Assembly: GCA_964625275.1 (NCBI GenBank)
Contig: CAZVBH010000022.1
Location: 1-28,903, forward strand
DNA length: 28,903 nt
Source of the DNA: UBA3775 sp964625275
Lineage (GTDB): Bacteria; Bacillota; Clostridia; Lachnospirales; Lachnospiraceae
Reading direction: 5' to 3'
Under the pieces are notes generated by a model. That model saw nothing but the letters and a program-made list of their open reading frames with translations. It had not been told where the DNA came from and ran no database searches. A program made the position numbers and the translations under genes. Within the stretch, counting starts at the first letter, position 1. Each line of letters begins with the position of its first letter. Positions 14,600-23,037 of this stretch are shown piece by piece.

Positions 14600-16144
14600 T
14601 CACTTATTTAGATACATCACTGTAGTTCCAAATATACCACCCTTCATAGGCAAAAGCTGACCGCTTTCGCAGAGAGTCTGCATGATCTGTTCAATTTCTC
14701 GGAAATAAAGCAGCATGGGCATTCTGCTCACATAATTCGCAAGATGGCGTGGTGTGTGGTCAAGGAGTATCTCTCTAATGCTGTCGGTGCGTGAGATAAG
14801 ACTTCTACAAATCTCACTACCTATAGGGGCAATCATGACGTTTATCTTATCTCCCTGCTCTTTTGTAAGGCATGGGAAATTGGGCTTAATACCCTCATCG
14901 GTTTTTACGGCAAGACCCATTTCAAGAAGCTCCGAACAAACCAACTTCTCATTGTCTGTTTGAGGCTGACGGTAAAGCAGCGAGCAGAGCATATCAGCCC
15001 TTGTGTCCGTCACCATCGGATGCAATCTTCTGCCGTTTATCAGCACATCCCAGAAAAGTATCATGCTGCCACCACTCAACCTAGCGGATATGCCAACGCT
15101 GTATGGATCGCTTGCGTTCTTTTCTACAAAAAAACGAAAGCACTTCTCACCAAACACATCTATTGGAAAATTAAGGGTCATTTCGCCCTGTGCCATGTCG
15201 ATATACGCAAGGTGCAGTATCAGCGACGTTAACATCCATTTGAGGGTATTATCCGATGCATTGCTACCGTAGAAACCTAAGGATCGAACATCTTCAATCA
15301 TTTTATCAATTGTTTGTACTATCTGCTTTGAAATATCTGCAATGGCTGTCTTGTTAGCCTTTTCTATCTCGGCAAAAATATCGTTTGTGATAATTGGCAC
15401 ATTGGTCTGATAAAAGCCGTTTTTTACAGTCAGTAGATCATATTCGAGCAACTTTTTAAGATTGTCCTCAAGATATGCCGTTGAAACACCCAGCTGCAAG
15501 GCAATCTGCTCCTCGGTCTGCTTATCGTAATAGCAGCACATCAAGATGTTTTGAGCCAGCTTGTCGACCTTCCCATAATAGTTATTGTTTGTTCCCCAGA
15601 ACGCAAGTTGCAGTTCAACGGGGTCATAGCTTAATCTGCCAAAATTTCTTTCCATAACAGTACCTTCCTTAATCTTTTTCCGTGACTGAAAGAGAAGATA
15701 TTTAACCATACTCTGCGTAATTCCAAAGGCCTCAGAAATATCTCTTACTGACATTTCGTCAATATAATATGCCACCATAGCTTTGCGGTAGTTGGAGTTT
15801 AAAAGCGACAGTTCTCTTGTGATAAGCCTTAGCTGTTCGTTTTTATGCGCTTGTTCTTCAAGTGCCTCCCAACTGCCGTCAGAGATGGTATCGTCAAGTT
15901 CTTCTGTCTCTCGTTGGTTGCGATACCAGCTTTTGAGGACATTGTCAGCAGTGCGCCACACAAAGGCATAGAAGGCTTTTTCGTTTGGAAAACTATTCTC
16001 GCCCTTGCAGCTTATGAGCAGTATCTCCTGCGCTAAATCTTCGGCATCGTGGTATGAGCATGTGCGTGAAAGGCAGTAACGAAACATAGATTTTGACATC
16101 ATCTCTATCTGCTTGTGGTATTCTTCAGTGGTCAAATCATTCAC
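14600..16144 (-). CDS. ECF-type sigma factor with long C-terminal extension
   Basis: GAGG lies three bases before the start on the minus strand. The 514-residue protein begins as an ECF sigma factor: region 2 at about residues 10-85 (MFRYCLSRTCSYHDAEDLAQEI and the following WRTADNVLKSWYRN) and region 4 at about 110-160 (a helix-turn-helix in MSVRDISEAFGITQSMVKYLL). Ordinary ECF factors stop near 180-200 residues; this one continues for about 330 more, with a winged-helix-like segment at about 205-250 (TEEQIALQLGVSTAYLEDNL) and a mixed alpha/beta remainder. The extension probably senses a signal or holds the factor inactive; no anti-sigma gene is nearby. The gene is richer in G+C than its neighbours (28 of 60 bases in 15001-15060 against 19 of 60 in 13801-13860), which suggests transfer. 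A TTGAAA-N18-TATATT promoter lies upstream at 16234-16263. Confidence 0.88.
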   Translation of the reverse strand: MNDLTTEEYHKQIEMMSKSMFRYCLSRTCSYHDAEDLAQEILLISCKGENSFPNEKAFYAFVWRTADNVLKSWYRNQRETEELDDTISDGSWEALEEQAHKNEQLRLITRELSLLNSNYRKAMVAYYIDEMSVRDISEAFGITQSMVKYLLFQSRKKIKEGTVMERNFGRLSYDPVELQLAFWGTNNNYYGKVDKLAQNILMCCYYDKQTEEQIALQLGVSTAYLEDNLKKLLEYDLLTVKNGFYQTNVPIITNDIFAEIEKANKTAIADISKQIVQTIDKMIEDVRSLGFYGSNASDNTLKWMLTSLILHLAYIDMAQGEMTLNFPIDVFGEKCFRFFVEKNASDPYSVGISARLSGGSMILFWDVLINGRRLHPMVTDTRADMLCSLLYRQPQTDNEKLVCSELLEMGLAVKTDEGIKPNFPCLTKEQGDKINVMIAPIGSEICRSLISRTDSIREILLDHTPRHLANYVSRMPMLLYFREIEQIMQTLCESGQLLPMKGGIFGTTVMYLNK

Positions 16145-16233
16145 CTCTTTCGTAGTTTCTTAGAAGCTTCTGTCTGTATAATGCAGAAATGGGGTGTTGG
16201 TTAGGAAGTGTGGAAAAATATTATATGTTTTGT

Positions 16234-16318
16234 AATATACTTTGGTTTAGACAACATTTTCAAAATACTGTTTGCTCTATTATACTTTAAGCAACCAACA
16301 ACTGCAACCTTAGGTTGC
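16234..16318. promoter_or_regulatory. Divergent promoter region with a palindromic operator candidate
   Basis: The minus-strand promoter (TTGAAA 16258-16263, TATATT 16234-16239) serves the sigma factor. A plus-strand TATACT (16281-16286) points towards the HD gene, with a poor -35. The perfect palindrome GCAACCT-T-AGGTTGC (16304-16318), with a further half-site GCAACC at 16291-16296, falls near the plus-strand transcription start. Confidence 0.5.
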
Positions 16319-16420
16319 GATTTAAAAATTCTTGTGTTATGATTTAATAAAATCGTGGAAATGAAGAATTTACCAGAGTTTTAAACTCAGGACTTTATGT
16401 AGATAAGATGGAGAAAATAT

Positions 16421-16906
16421 ATGTTAAATAAATTACATTTTGAAATGATAAAGCTTTATACCGGTGATTCTAAAAGGATTCAGCATTTTTGTAAGGTGCA
16501 CAGCTATGCAAAGCTTATAGGAGAAATGGAAAATATAGATTCTAAGACGCTTTTGATATTAGAAGCAGCAGCTTTGACACATGACATAGGAATTCATTTG
16601 TGTGAAGAAAAATATGGCAACTGCAATGGAAAGCTTCAGGAAAAAGAAGGACCTGCACTTGCAAAAGAATTATTGGCTCAGGTAGGCTTTTCAGATGAGG
16701 TATCAGAACGGGTACAGTATCTCATTGCGCATCATCATACCTATAATGAGGTTGACGGGATTGATTATCAGATTTTGATTGAGGCAGATTTTCTGGTAAA
16801 TCTTCATGAAGATAATGCGCCCAAGACAGCAGTCGAACAGGCTTACAAAAATATCTTTGTGACTGAAACAGGTAAGAAAATATGCAAAGAGATGTTTGAA
16901 CTTTAA
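16421..16906 (+). CDS. HD-domain phosphohydrolase, 161 residues
   Basis: GGAG lies just before the ATG. The single domain shows the HD metal-site series: His27 (KVHSYAKLIG), His54-Asp55 (ALTHDIGIH), the histidine run in IAHHHTY near residue 104, and a C-terminal Asp in ILIEADFLVNL. HD proteins of this size hydrolyse phosphate esters, often of nucleotides; the substrate here cannot be told. It lies 57 nt upstream of ruvA on the same strand, and HD hydrolases near ruvAB are common in Clostridia, so co-transcription is likely. The palindrome at 16304-16318 may regulate the unit. Confidence 0.88.
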   Translation: MLNKLHFEMIKLYTGDSKRIQHFCKVHSYAKLIGEMENIDSKTLLILEAAALTHDIGIHLCEEKYGNCNGKLQEKEGPALAKELLAQVGFSDEVSERVQYLIAHHHTYNEVDGIDYQILIEADFLVNLHEDNAPKTAVEQAYKNIFVTETGKKICKEMFEL

Positions 16907-16963
16907 CACTATATATGGTATACTTTAATTTAGGTGTACCTTTAGAAAAGGAATTGTTTATAT

Positions 16964-17578
16964 ATGATAGCATTTATAGAAGGAACCCTTGAGGATACAA
17001 GTATAGGTTCCGTTATAATAAATTGTAATGGCATGGGCTATGAAATTTCAGTTCCAACCTCCCTGCCTGAAAGACTCCCTGCGATAGGTGAGCAGGTGAG
17101 GCTTTATACACAGCTTATCGTAAGTGAGCAAAATGGTGTCAGTCTTGCAGGCTTTTTGTCAAGAGAAGAGCTTGAGACCTACAAGCTTTTAAAGAGCGTA
17201 AAAGGAGTAGGCTCACAAAATGCAATGGGACTTTTATCAGCTTTTATGCCTACAGATATAAAATATGCAATTATCGGCTCAGACTCAGCTACTCTCAAAA
17301 AAGCGCCGGGAATTGGAAAAGCAACGGCCGATAGAATTATTTTCGAGCTCAAGGACAAAATCAACCTTGAAGAGACTATTAATGAAAAGCTTTCAGGAGC
17401 GGGCGCAGATAGCAGTGAAAATTCTTCACTTATACAGGCAAAGCATGAAGCAGTAATGGCACTTGAGGCACTTGGATATTCCAGAACGCAGGCACTAAAT
17501 ACGGTTAATAAGCTTAAGCTTGCTGACAATGCAGATGTTGATACAATTCTCTCAGAAGCTTTGAGAAACATTAATTAA
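16964..17578 (+). CDS. ruvA: Holliday junction DNA helicase subunit RuvA
   Basis: RuvA binds four-way DNA junctions as a tetramer and loads the RuvB motor for branch migration in recombination and repair. The 204-residue length is normal. Domain I (OB fold) begins MIAFIEGTLEDTSIGSVIIN; domain II has the helix-hairpin-helix motifs SVKGVGSQNAM and KAPGIGKATADRIIFELKD (about residues 70-130); domain III, which contacts RuvB, is the C-terminal AVMALEALGYSRTQA and following. AAGGA lies upstream of the ATG. It is followed by ruvB after 95 nt. No ruvC is present in the window, as expected in Firmicutes, many of which use RecU. Confidence 0.97.
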   Translation: MIAFIEGTLEDTSIGSVIINCNGMGYEISVPTSLPERLPAIGEQVRLYTQLIVSEQNGVSLAGFLSREELETYKLLKSVKGVGSQNAMGLLSAFMPTDIKYAIIGSDSATLKKAPGIGKATADRIIFELKDKINLEETINEKLSGAGADSSENSSLIQAKHEAVMALEALGYSRTQALNTVNKLKLADNADVDTILSEALRNIN

Positions 17579-17673
17579 GCTATTCAGAGGTCTGCTTAAG
17601 ATAATTACTCATTTTTGATAACTAAAGTATAGGAAGGTTTATTTCTATAAATTTGGAGCATAAATAGAAAACT

Positions 17674-18678
17674 ATGGCACAACGAATAATTACAACTGAA
17701 TCTCTTGAAGAAGACAAGGTCGTAGAAAAGTCATTAAGACCACAGCTTCTTTCAGATTACATAGGTCAGGAAAAGGTAAAGCAAAACCTCAAGATATACA
17801 TAGATGCTGCGAAGCAGCGTAATGAGTCCTTGGATCACGTTCTCTTTTTTGGACCTCCCGGTCTTGGAAAGACTACACTGGCTTGTATCATTGCCAATGA
17901 GATGGGTGTAAATATCAAGACCACCTCAGGACCTGCAATAGAAAAGCCAGGAGATATGGCAGCTATTCTAAATAGCCTCAAGGAGGGTGACATCCTTTTC
18001 GTGGATGAAATTCACCGACTCAACCGACAGGTCGAAGAGCTTTTATATCCTGCCATGGAAGACTTTGTAATAGACATCGTAATTGGAAGTGGTTCGGCCA
18101 GTAAATCTGTCAGGCTGAAGCTTCCTAAGTTTACGCTTGTAGGTGCAACTACAAGAGCGGGAATGTTGACAGCTCCACTTCGTGACCGCTTCGGTGTTGT
18201 AAGTAAGATGGAATTTTACACAATAGAAGAGCTTACGACTATTGTTATGAACAGCGCAGGAGTGTTGAAGGTTGACATCGAAGAGGATGGAGCAACAGAA
18301 ATTGCAAGAAGAAGCAGGGGGACGCCGAGACTTGCAAACAGACTTTTAAAGAGAGTAAGGGATTTTGCACAGGTCAAATATGACGGAAGAATAACGGCAG
18401 AGGTCGCAGGCTATGCATTGGATTTGCTTGATGTTGATCAGCTTGGTCTTGACAATACTGACAGAGCTATTCTTCATGCCATGATAGAAAAATTTGGCGG
18501 AAGACCGGTAGGTCTTGATGCAGTAGCAGTAACTATAGGTGAGGATGCAGATACAATTGAAGAGGTCTATGAACCTTATTTGGTACTTAATGGATTAATA
18601 CTCAGAACTCCAAGAGGACGTGTCGTAACAAAGGCAGCCTACGATCATCTGGGATTATCCCATTTATATGTTTCATAA
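17674..18678 (+). CDS. ruvB: Holliday junction DNA helicase motor RuvB
   Basis: RuvB is the hexameric AAA+ ATPase that pulls DNA through the RuvA-bound junction. The 334-residue length is usual. Visible are the RuvB opening (LRPQLLSDYIGQEKVKQNL), Walker A GPPGLGKTT near residue 62, Walker B DEIHRLNR near 110, sensor GATTRAGMLTAPLRDRFG near 160, and the C-terminal winged helix with GRPVGLDAVA and RTPRGRVVT. The closest ribosome site (GGAG at 17655-17658) is 15 nt from ATG, longer than usual. An in-frame stop upstream excludes an earlier start. It is part of the ruvA-ruvB-zapA-U32 run. Confidence 0.98.
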   Translation: MAQRIITTESLEEDKVVEKSLRPQLLSDYIGQEKVKQNLKIYIDAAKQRNESLDHVLFFGPPGLGKTTLACIIANEMGVNIKTTSGPAIEKPGDMAAILNSLKEGDILFVDEIHRLNRQVEELLYPAMEDFVIDIVIGSGSASKSVRLKLPKFTLVGATTRAGMLTAPLRDRFGVVSKMEFYTIEELTTIVMNSAGVLKVDIEEDGATEIARRSRGTPRLANRLLKRVRDFAQVKYDGRITAEVAGYALDLLDVDQLGLDNTDRAILHAMIEKFGGRPVGLDAVAVTIGEDADTIEEVYEPYLVLNGLILRTPRGRVVTKAAYDHLGLSHLYVS

Positions 18679-18755
18679 ATAAGCTGTCATTAGGCACAAA
18701 ATGTCTGATTAAGGCAGCAGACTATCATCATTTGCACTATATGGAGGGAACAACG

Positions 18756-19295
18756 GTGAAAACTAAAACTGATGCAGAGGTAATTATTGATGGAAAGCGT
18801 TATAACCTTAGTGGTTATGAAAGTGAGGAATATCTTCAAAAAATAGCTTCCTACCTTAATGGCAAGCATGCCGAGCTGAGAGCAATGGATGGCTATAGGG
18901 GACTTAGCGAGGATGTTAAAAATGTACTTATGAAGATAAATCTTGCTGATGACTATTTCCAGACGAAGACAAAGCTTTCAGAGTCACTTTCGGAAAAAGA
19001 AAGTCAGGAAAAGGAAATCTTTGACCTCAAGCATGATATCATAGAAATTAAGAAGGCAAGTGAAAATAAAAAAGATGCTTATAATGCAAAGCTTGCTGAG
19101 CTTAATGCTTCCTTCAATACAGTTAAAAATGCAGCAAATGAGGAACAAAAAAAGACAATCAGACTTGAAACCGAAAAAGAAGGTTTAAATGCAAAGATAG
19201 CAGAGTATAGTGCAGAAATTGCGCGTCTCAAAGAGGAAAATGCTAAGCAGAAGGAAGAAATTGAGATGCTTAGAAAAAGAAACGGAAGAAAATAA
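18756..19295 (+). CDS. zapA: Cell division protein ZapA with extended coiled coil
   Basis: I assign a GTG start at 18756, because GGAGGG at 18743-18748 is seven bases before it; an in-frame ATG at 18732 lacks a ribosome site. The 179-residue product opens with the ZapA domain (VIIDGKRYNLSGYESEEYLQ, and MKINLADDYFQTK around residue 65), which binds and bundles FtsZ at the division ring. After it comes a long Lys/Glu-rich coiled coil (about 75-179), roughly doubling the usual ZapA length of about 100. The stop overlaps the next start as TAATG, so the downstream U32 gene should be translationally coupled. Confidence 0.88.
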   Translation: MKTKTDAEVIIDGKRYNLSGYESEEYLQKIASYLNGKHAELRAMDGYRGLSEDVKNVLMKINLADDYFQTKTKLSESLSEKESQEKEIFDLKHDIIEIKKASENKKDAYNAKLAELNASFNTVKNAANEEQKKTIRLETEKEGLNAKIAEYSAEIARLKEENAKQKEEIEMLRKRNGRK

Positions 19296-21781
19296 TGCAT
19301 AATAATGTAGAAATTTTAGCGCCTGCAGGTTCAGTAATGAGTCTGCAGGCTTCTTTTAAAGCCGGAGCTGATGCCGTTTACATGGGCGGTACACGTTTTG
19401 GAGCCAGAGCCTATGCTGAAAATCCAAATGATGATGAGCTTATTCGTGCAATCGACGATGCACATCTTCATGGAAAAAGACTTTATCTTACGGTAAATAC
19501 TCTTGTCAAGGAATCAGAATTTAGTGGCCTTTATGACTATCTGAACCTATTGATGAGAGAAGGGCTGGATGCTGTCCTGATTCAGGATTTGGGAGTTTTA
19601 GATTTTGTAATGAAAAATTTTAAAAGCCTTCCAATTCACATAAGCACGCAGGGAAACATTACAGAAAGCTTGGCAGTGCGCTTCTATAACGAACAGATTA
19701 CAAGAATTGTTCCGGCCAGAGAGCTGACACTTGAAGAAATACGTGAGCTTAAGAAAAAAACCGGTAGAGAAATAGAGGTATTTGTTCATGGAGCTCTTTG
19801 CTATTCTTATTCAGGACAATGCTTATTTAGCTCAATGTGTGGCGATAGAAGTGGTAACAGAGGACGTTGTGCTCAGCCATGCAGAAAGCCTTATGATGTA
19901 GATATAAATGGAAAGACAGTTTTAAAAAATGGTTATATATTGAGTCCAAAGGATATATGCACCCTGGACAGACTGCCGGATTTAATAGAGGCGGGAGTGG
20001 ACTCGTTTAAAATAGAAGGAAGGATGAAATCACCGGCTTACGCGGCGGGAGTAAGTGAAATTTATTCAAAAGCAGTTGAACTTTATGAAAAACTTGGCCG
20101 AGGCGGCTACTATGACTATATCAAAGCTCATGGACAGGAATGGCATGGTATGAAGGTAAGCCTTGCTGATCTTTTTAACCGAGGAGGTTTTTCAGAGGGC
20201 TATGCATTTTCTGAGACAGGTCCTCTTCAGATGTCAATCAAAAGACCTAATCACGAGGGCGTGAAGGTCGGCGAGGCTGTAATTAAAAATGGAATTGCTA
20301 ATTGTAGTCTAAGTGAAGAGGTTTATAAGGGTGATGTATTAGAGCTAAGAAGTGAAAAGCTCAAAAATCCTTATTCCTATACCTGCCCTGAGGCTGTCAG
20401 GTCTGGTGCAAGGCTAAATTTTCGTGCAGTAGCTAAGGACAGGGAAAAGTATATACAAGGGTTAAAATCGGATGTCTATCGCTATAGATGTGACCATTTA
20501 TTTGAAGAAATCGAAGAAAAATATATAAAGACGGAAGACCAGGTAGAAATCGACGGCTTCTTTGAAGCAAGTATTGGAGAGCCTCTCAGGCTGACTCTTA
20601 AAACGGAGGTTAATCCGCTTACAGGTAAAAGCTATGAGGCTGTAGCCTGTGGTCAGACAGTGCAGGAAGCACAGAGTGCGCCAATAAGTGCAGACTCCAT
20701 AAAAGAAAAGCTGTTAAGAACAACCGGTGCTGCCTTTTGCTTTAAAAAGCTCGAGGTTAAAATGTCTCCTAATGCCTTTATTCCGAAAAGTATGCTTGGT
20801 AAAGTACGTAGGGATGCCTTTGAACTGCTCGAGGATGAAATTAAAGGTGATTTTAAACGCAAGGCTTTAGAAAATTATGAAGGTGAGACTACGAATTTAG
20901 GCCTTTTGAAGGCTAAAATTGAATCAGATACTATTATCCTTCTTAAGCTTATGGTACATTCAAAGGAACAGCTGGATGCTGCTGTTAAAAGTAACCATGT
21001 AAAAGCAATTATTCTTGACATGAATAGCAGTGAATTTTTTGAAATTCCTGAAGCAGTATTAAAACAGCTTAAAGCAGCAGGCATAGAGGCCTTCATAAGA
21101 ACACCAAGAATAGCAGATTCAAAAAATGTTGAAAGCTTAAAGCAAACAGCTTTAAAATATGCCGGACTGACAGCTGGCTATTATGTTTCAAATCTTAGTC
21201 ATGCGGCAGTACTTGGTGAATTGAAGCAGAAAATTTATGCAGATAAATTTTTATATACCTTTAATTCTCAGGCTGTAAAATTGTTGGAGGACAACAATTT
21301 TTCGGGATTTATATATCCATCAGAGCTTACCTTTAACGAGCTTTTAGAAGTAAAAAAAGGTTATGAGCTTCTCGTTGCTCAGACCTCTGAAGCAAAGCTT
21401 AGCCTTGCATCTGAGCTTTGCATATATGGACGTGAGGAATTGATGGTTTCAAGGCAGTGTATTAAGAAGACCTTGAACTCATGTAATGGCAGGTCAGAAT
21501 GGCTGACAATTACATCTGAAGGTAAAGAAAAATATCCTGTATATACCTCATGTAAGCAGTGCAGAAATTATATTTATAACAGCAGACCGCTTGATTTAAG
21601 TGATTATTCTGATGAAATCAGCAGACTTGCTTTGTCATCGGTAATTGTGCAGCTTACAGATGAAACCTATGATTTGACCTTACAATGTATTCACAAAGCT
21701 TATCGGCTGTTAAATGAAAAAAGTGAGTCAAAGCCAAATAAGAATAAATATACCGGACATTTTCACAGCACTGTTAAGTAA
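19295..21781 (+). CDS. U32 peptidase-family Fe-S protein (RlhA/TrhP-like)
   Basis: The start overlaps the zapA stop (TAATG). The N-terminal 300 residues are a U32 domain: EILAPAGS, AGADAVYMGG, and the signature with EVFVHGALCYSYSGQC and GRCAQPCR. Cys169, Cys176, Cys192 and Cys222 have the spacing of the iron-sulfur ligands in this family. Relatives in Escherichia coli (RlhA, TrhP) hydroxylate a cytidine of 23S rRNA or a tRNA wobble uridine using prephenate, so an RNA-hydroxylation role is more likely than proteolysis, though the target is not readable here. The middle (about 380-490) fits the DUF3656 insertion of RlhA-like members, and the C-terminal 300 residues carry a second barrel-like region with a CKQC motif near residue 750. 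At 828 residues it is on the long side but common in Lachnospiraceae. Confidence 0.9.
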   Translation: MHNNVEILAPAGSVMSLQASFKAGADAVYMGGTRFGARAYAENPNDDELIRAIDDAHLHGKRLYLTVNTLVKESEFSGLYDYLNLLMREGLDAVLIQDLGVLDFVMKNFKSLPIHISTQGNITESLAVRFYNEQITRIVPARELTLEEIRELKKKTGREIEVFVHGALCYSYSGQCLFSSMCGDRSGNRGRCAQPCRKPYDVDINGKTVLKNGYILSPKDICTLDRLPDLIEAGVDSFKIEGRMKSPAYAAGVSEIYSKAVELYEKLGRGGYYDYIKAHGQEWHGMKVSLADLFNRGGFSEGYAFSETGPLQMSIKRPNHEGVKVGEAVIKNGIANCSLSEEVYKGDVLELRSEKLKNPYSYTCPEAVRSGARLNFRAVAKDREKYIQGLKSDVYRYRCDHLFEEIEEKYIKTEDQVEIDGFFEASIGEPLRLTLKTEVNPLTGKSYEAVACGQTVQEAQSAPISADSIKEKLLRTTGAAFCFKKLEVKMSPNAFIPKSMLGKVRRDAFELLEDEIKGDFKRKALENYEGETTNLGLLKAKIESDTIILLKLMVHSKEQLDAAVKSNHVKAIILDMNSSEFFEIPEAVLKQLKAAGIEAFIRTPRIADSKNVESLKQTALKYAGLTAGYYVSNLSHAAVLGELKQKIYADKFLYTFNSQAVKLLEDNNFSGFIYPSELTFNELLEVKKGYELLVAQTSEAKLSLASELCIYGREELMVSRQCIKKTLNSCNGRSEWLTITSEGKEKYPVYTSCKQCRNYIYNSRPLDLSDYSDEISRLALSSVIVQLTDETYDLTLQCIHKAYRLLNEKSESKPNKNKYTGHFHSTVK

Positions 21782-21797
21782 AAAGATTTATTCTTTA

Positions 21798-21869
21798 TTT
21801 TGATTAACTTTCGGCGATACATGTTTTGATTAACTTTCGGTTGAATGTTTTAATAAAAAATGTTATACT
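21798..21869 (+). promoter_or_regulatory. Promoter of the Nudix gene with 17-bp direct repeats
   Basis: TTGAAT (21841-21846) and TATACT (21864-21869) are 17 bases apart. Immediately upstream, the 17-mer TTTTGATTAACTTTCGG occurs twice (21798-21814 and 21824-21840), 26 bases apart start to start, ending flush with the -35. These may be activator or repressor sites. Confidence 0.6.
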
Positions 21870-21921
21870 ACTGTCAATTAAGTGTTAAAAGCTACACATA
21901 TACCTTACAGGAGGGTTTGCT

Positions 21922-22374
21922 ATGGTCGAAGCAACTAGCTGTGGTGGTGTAGTAATTTTCAGAGGTAAGATTTTATTACTGTATAAAAATTATAAGAATA
22001 AGTATGAAGGCTGGGTTCTGCCAAAGGGAACCGTCGAAGAAGGCGAAGAATTCAAGCAGACAGCTCTTAGGGAGGTAAAGGAGGAAAGTGGTGCCTCAGC
22101 TCATATCATTAAATTCGTGGGCACGAGTCACTATAACTTCAACACGCCTCAAAACACAGTAATGAAACAGGTTCATTGGTATTTAATGATGTCTGATAGC
22201 TATTATAGCAAACCACAGCACGAAGAATACTTTATGGACTCAGGATATTATAAATTTCATGAAGCCTACCATTTGTTAAAATTTCCAAATGAAAAGGCAA
22301 TACTGGAAAAAGCTTATTATGAGTATCTTGATCTAAAAAAAAGCAACCTTTGGGGAAGCAAAAAGTATTTTTAA
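21922..22374 (+). CDS. Nudix hydrolase, 150 residues
   Basis: AGGAGGG precedes the ATG. The protein carries a perfect Nudix box beginning at GTVEEGEEF and ending REVKEESGA (about residues 35-57), the metal-binding helix-loop that cleaves nucleoside diphosphates linked to another group. The strand GGVVIFRGKILLLYKN before it and WVLPKGT directly ahead of the box are typical of diadenosine polyphosphate or mRNA-cap-like members, but the substrate is not determined. A Tyr-rich C-terminal helix follows. It has its own promoter with direct repeats and its own terminator, so it is a single-gene unit. Confidence 0.95.
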   Translation: MVEATSCGGVVIFRGKILLLYKNYKNKYEGWVLPKGTVEEGEEFKQTALREVKEESGASAHIIKFVGTSHYNFNTPQNTVMKQVHWYLMMSDSYYSKPQHEEYFMDSGYYKFHEAYHLLKFPNEKAILEKAYYEYLDLKKSNLWGSKKYF

Positions 22375-22383
22375 AGTCAAATC

Positions 22384-22418
22384 AGTGCCATACAAGCGAT
22401 TGTGTGGCACTCGTTTTT
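22384..22418 (+). terminator. Intrinsic terminator after the Nudix gene
   Basis: An 11-bp stem (AGTGCCATACA 22384-22394 with TGTGTGGCACT 22401-22411) is followed by CGTTTTT. Confidence 0.85.
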
Positions 22419-22451
22419 CGTGTGTTTACTACAGAACTTTAGGAGAGGGTT

Positions 22452-22958
22452 ATGGCAAAAATTTACAAAAGATATAAAACGATTGTTTTGTATTTGATAT
22501 TTGGAGCATTAACTACAGCAGCCAATTTATTGGTATTCTATTTGTTGAAAAAGTCGGGACTTACAGCAACTGATGAAGGAAATACTTTAGCTAATGCGAT
22601 AGCATGGGCATCAGCTCTTGTATTTGCATTTGTTACAAATAAGTTGTTTGTATTTAGAAGTCATGTTGAGAGCGTTAAGCAGTTCTTAATTGAGGCTGCA
22701 AAATTTGTAGGCGGACGATTAGTATCAGGCTTGTTCGAGATTACACTTCCAACTCCTTTATCTCATGTATTTGGAGAAGGAATTTATTTTGAATTTGGCG
22801 AAAAGACCGTCCAGTTTGATGGGCAATGGGAAGCAAAAATATTTGTCAGTATTTTTGTAATAATTCTAAACTATCTTTTTAGTAAATTTTTAGTATTTAA
22901 CAAAAAGTCAGATGGGGTAGAACAAGTTGAAAGTACAGAAAAGGCAGAGACAGAATAG
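22452..22958 (+). CDS. GtrA-family membrane protein
   Basis: GGAGAGGG precedes the ATG. The 168-residue protein has four predicted membrane helices, with the GtrA pattern YLIFGALTTAANLLVFYLL at residues 14-32 and NAIAWASALVFAFVTNKLFVF at 48-68, then two helices in the second half ending NYLFSKFLVF. GtrA proteins are thought to move lipid-linked sugars across the membrane for wall or teichoic acid glycosylation. An insertion between helices 3 and 4 (FEFGEKTVQFDGQWE) faces outward in the usual topology. The C-terminal tail is acidic. A GT2 glycosyltransferase, the usual partner, lies at 25836 but is not adjacent. Confidence 0.9.
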   Translation: MAKIYKRYKTIVLYLIFGALTTAANLLVFYLLKKSGLTATDEGNTLANAIAWASALVFAFVTNKLFVFRSHVESVKQFLIEAAKFVGGRLVSGLFEITLPTPLSHVFGEGIYFEFGEKTVQFDGQWEAKIFVSIFVIILNYLFSKFLVFNKKSDGVEQVESTEKAETE

Positions 22959-23037
22959 ATATGGCTGTTTATCCTTAACGGAAATATTTCATTGTTTCTT
23001 AATGATGGACAGTTAACCTTTGATTGGATGATATAAT

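Noticed and set aside
23032..23037. TATAAT directly before the pseudoprotease start codon as a promoter.
   Set aside because: It would start transcription inside the gene, and no -35 lies at a usable distance.
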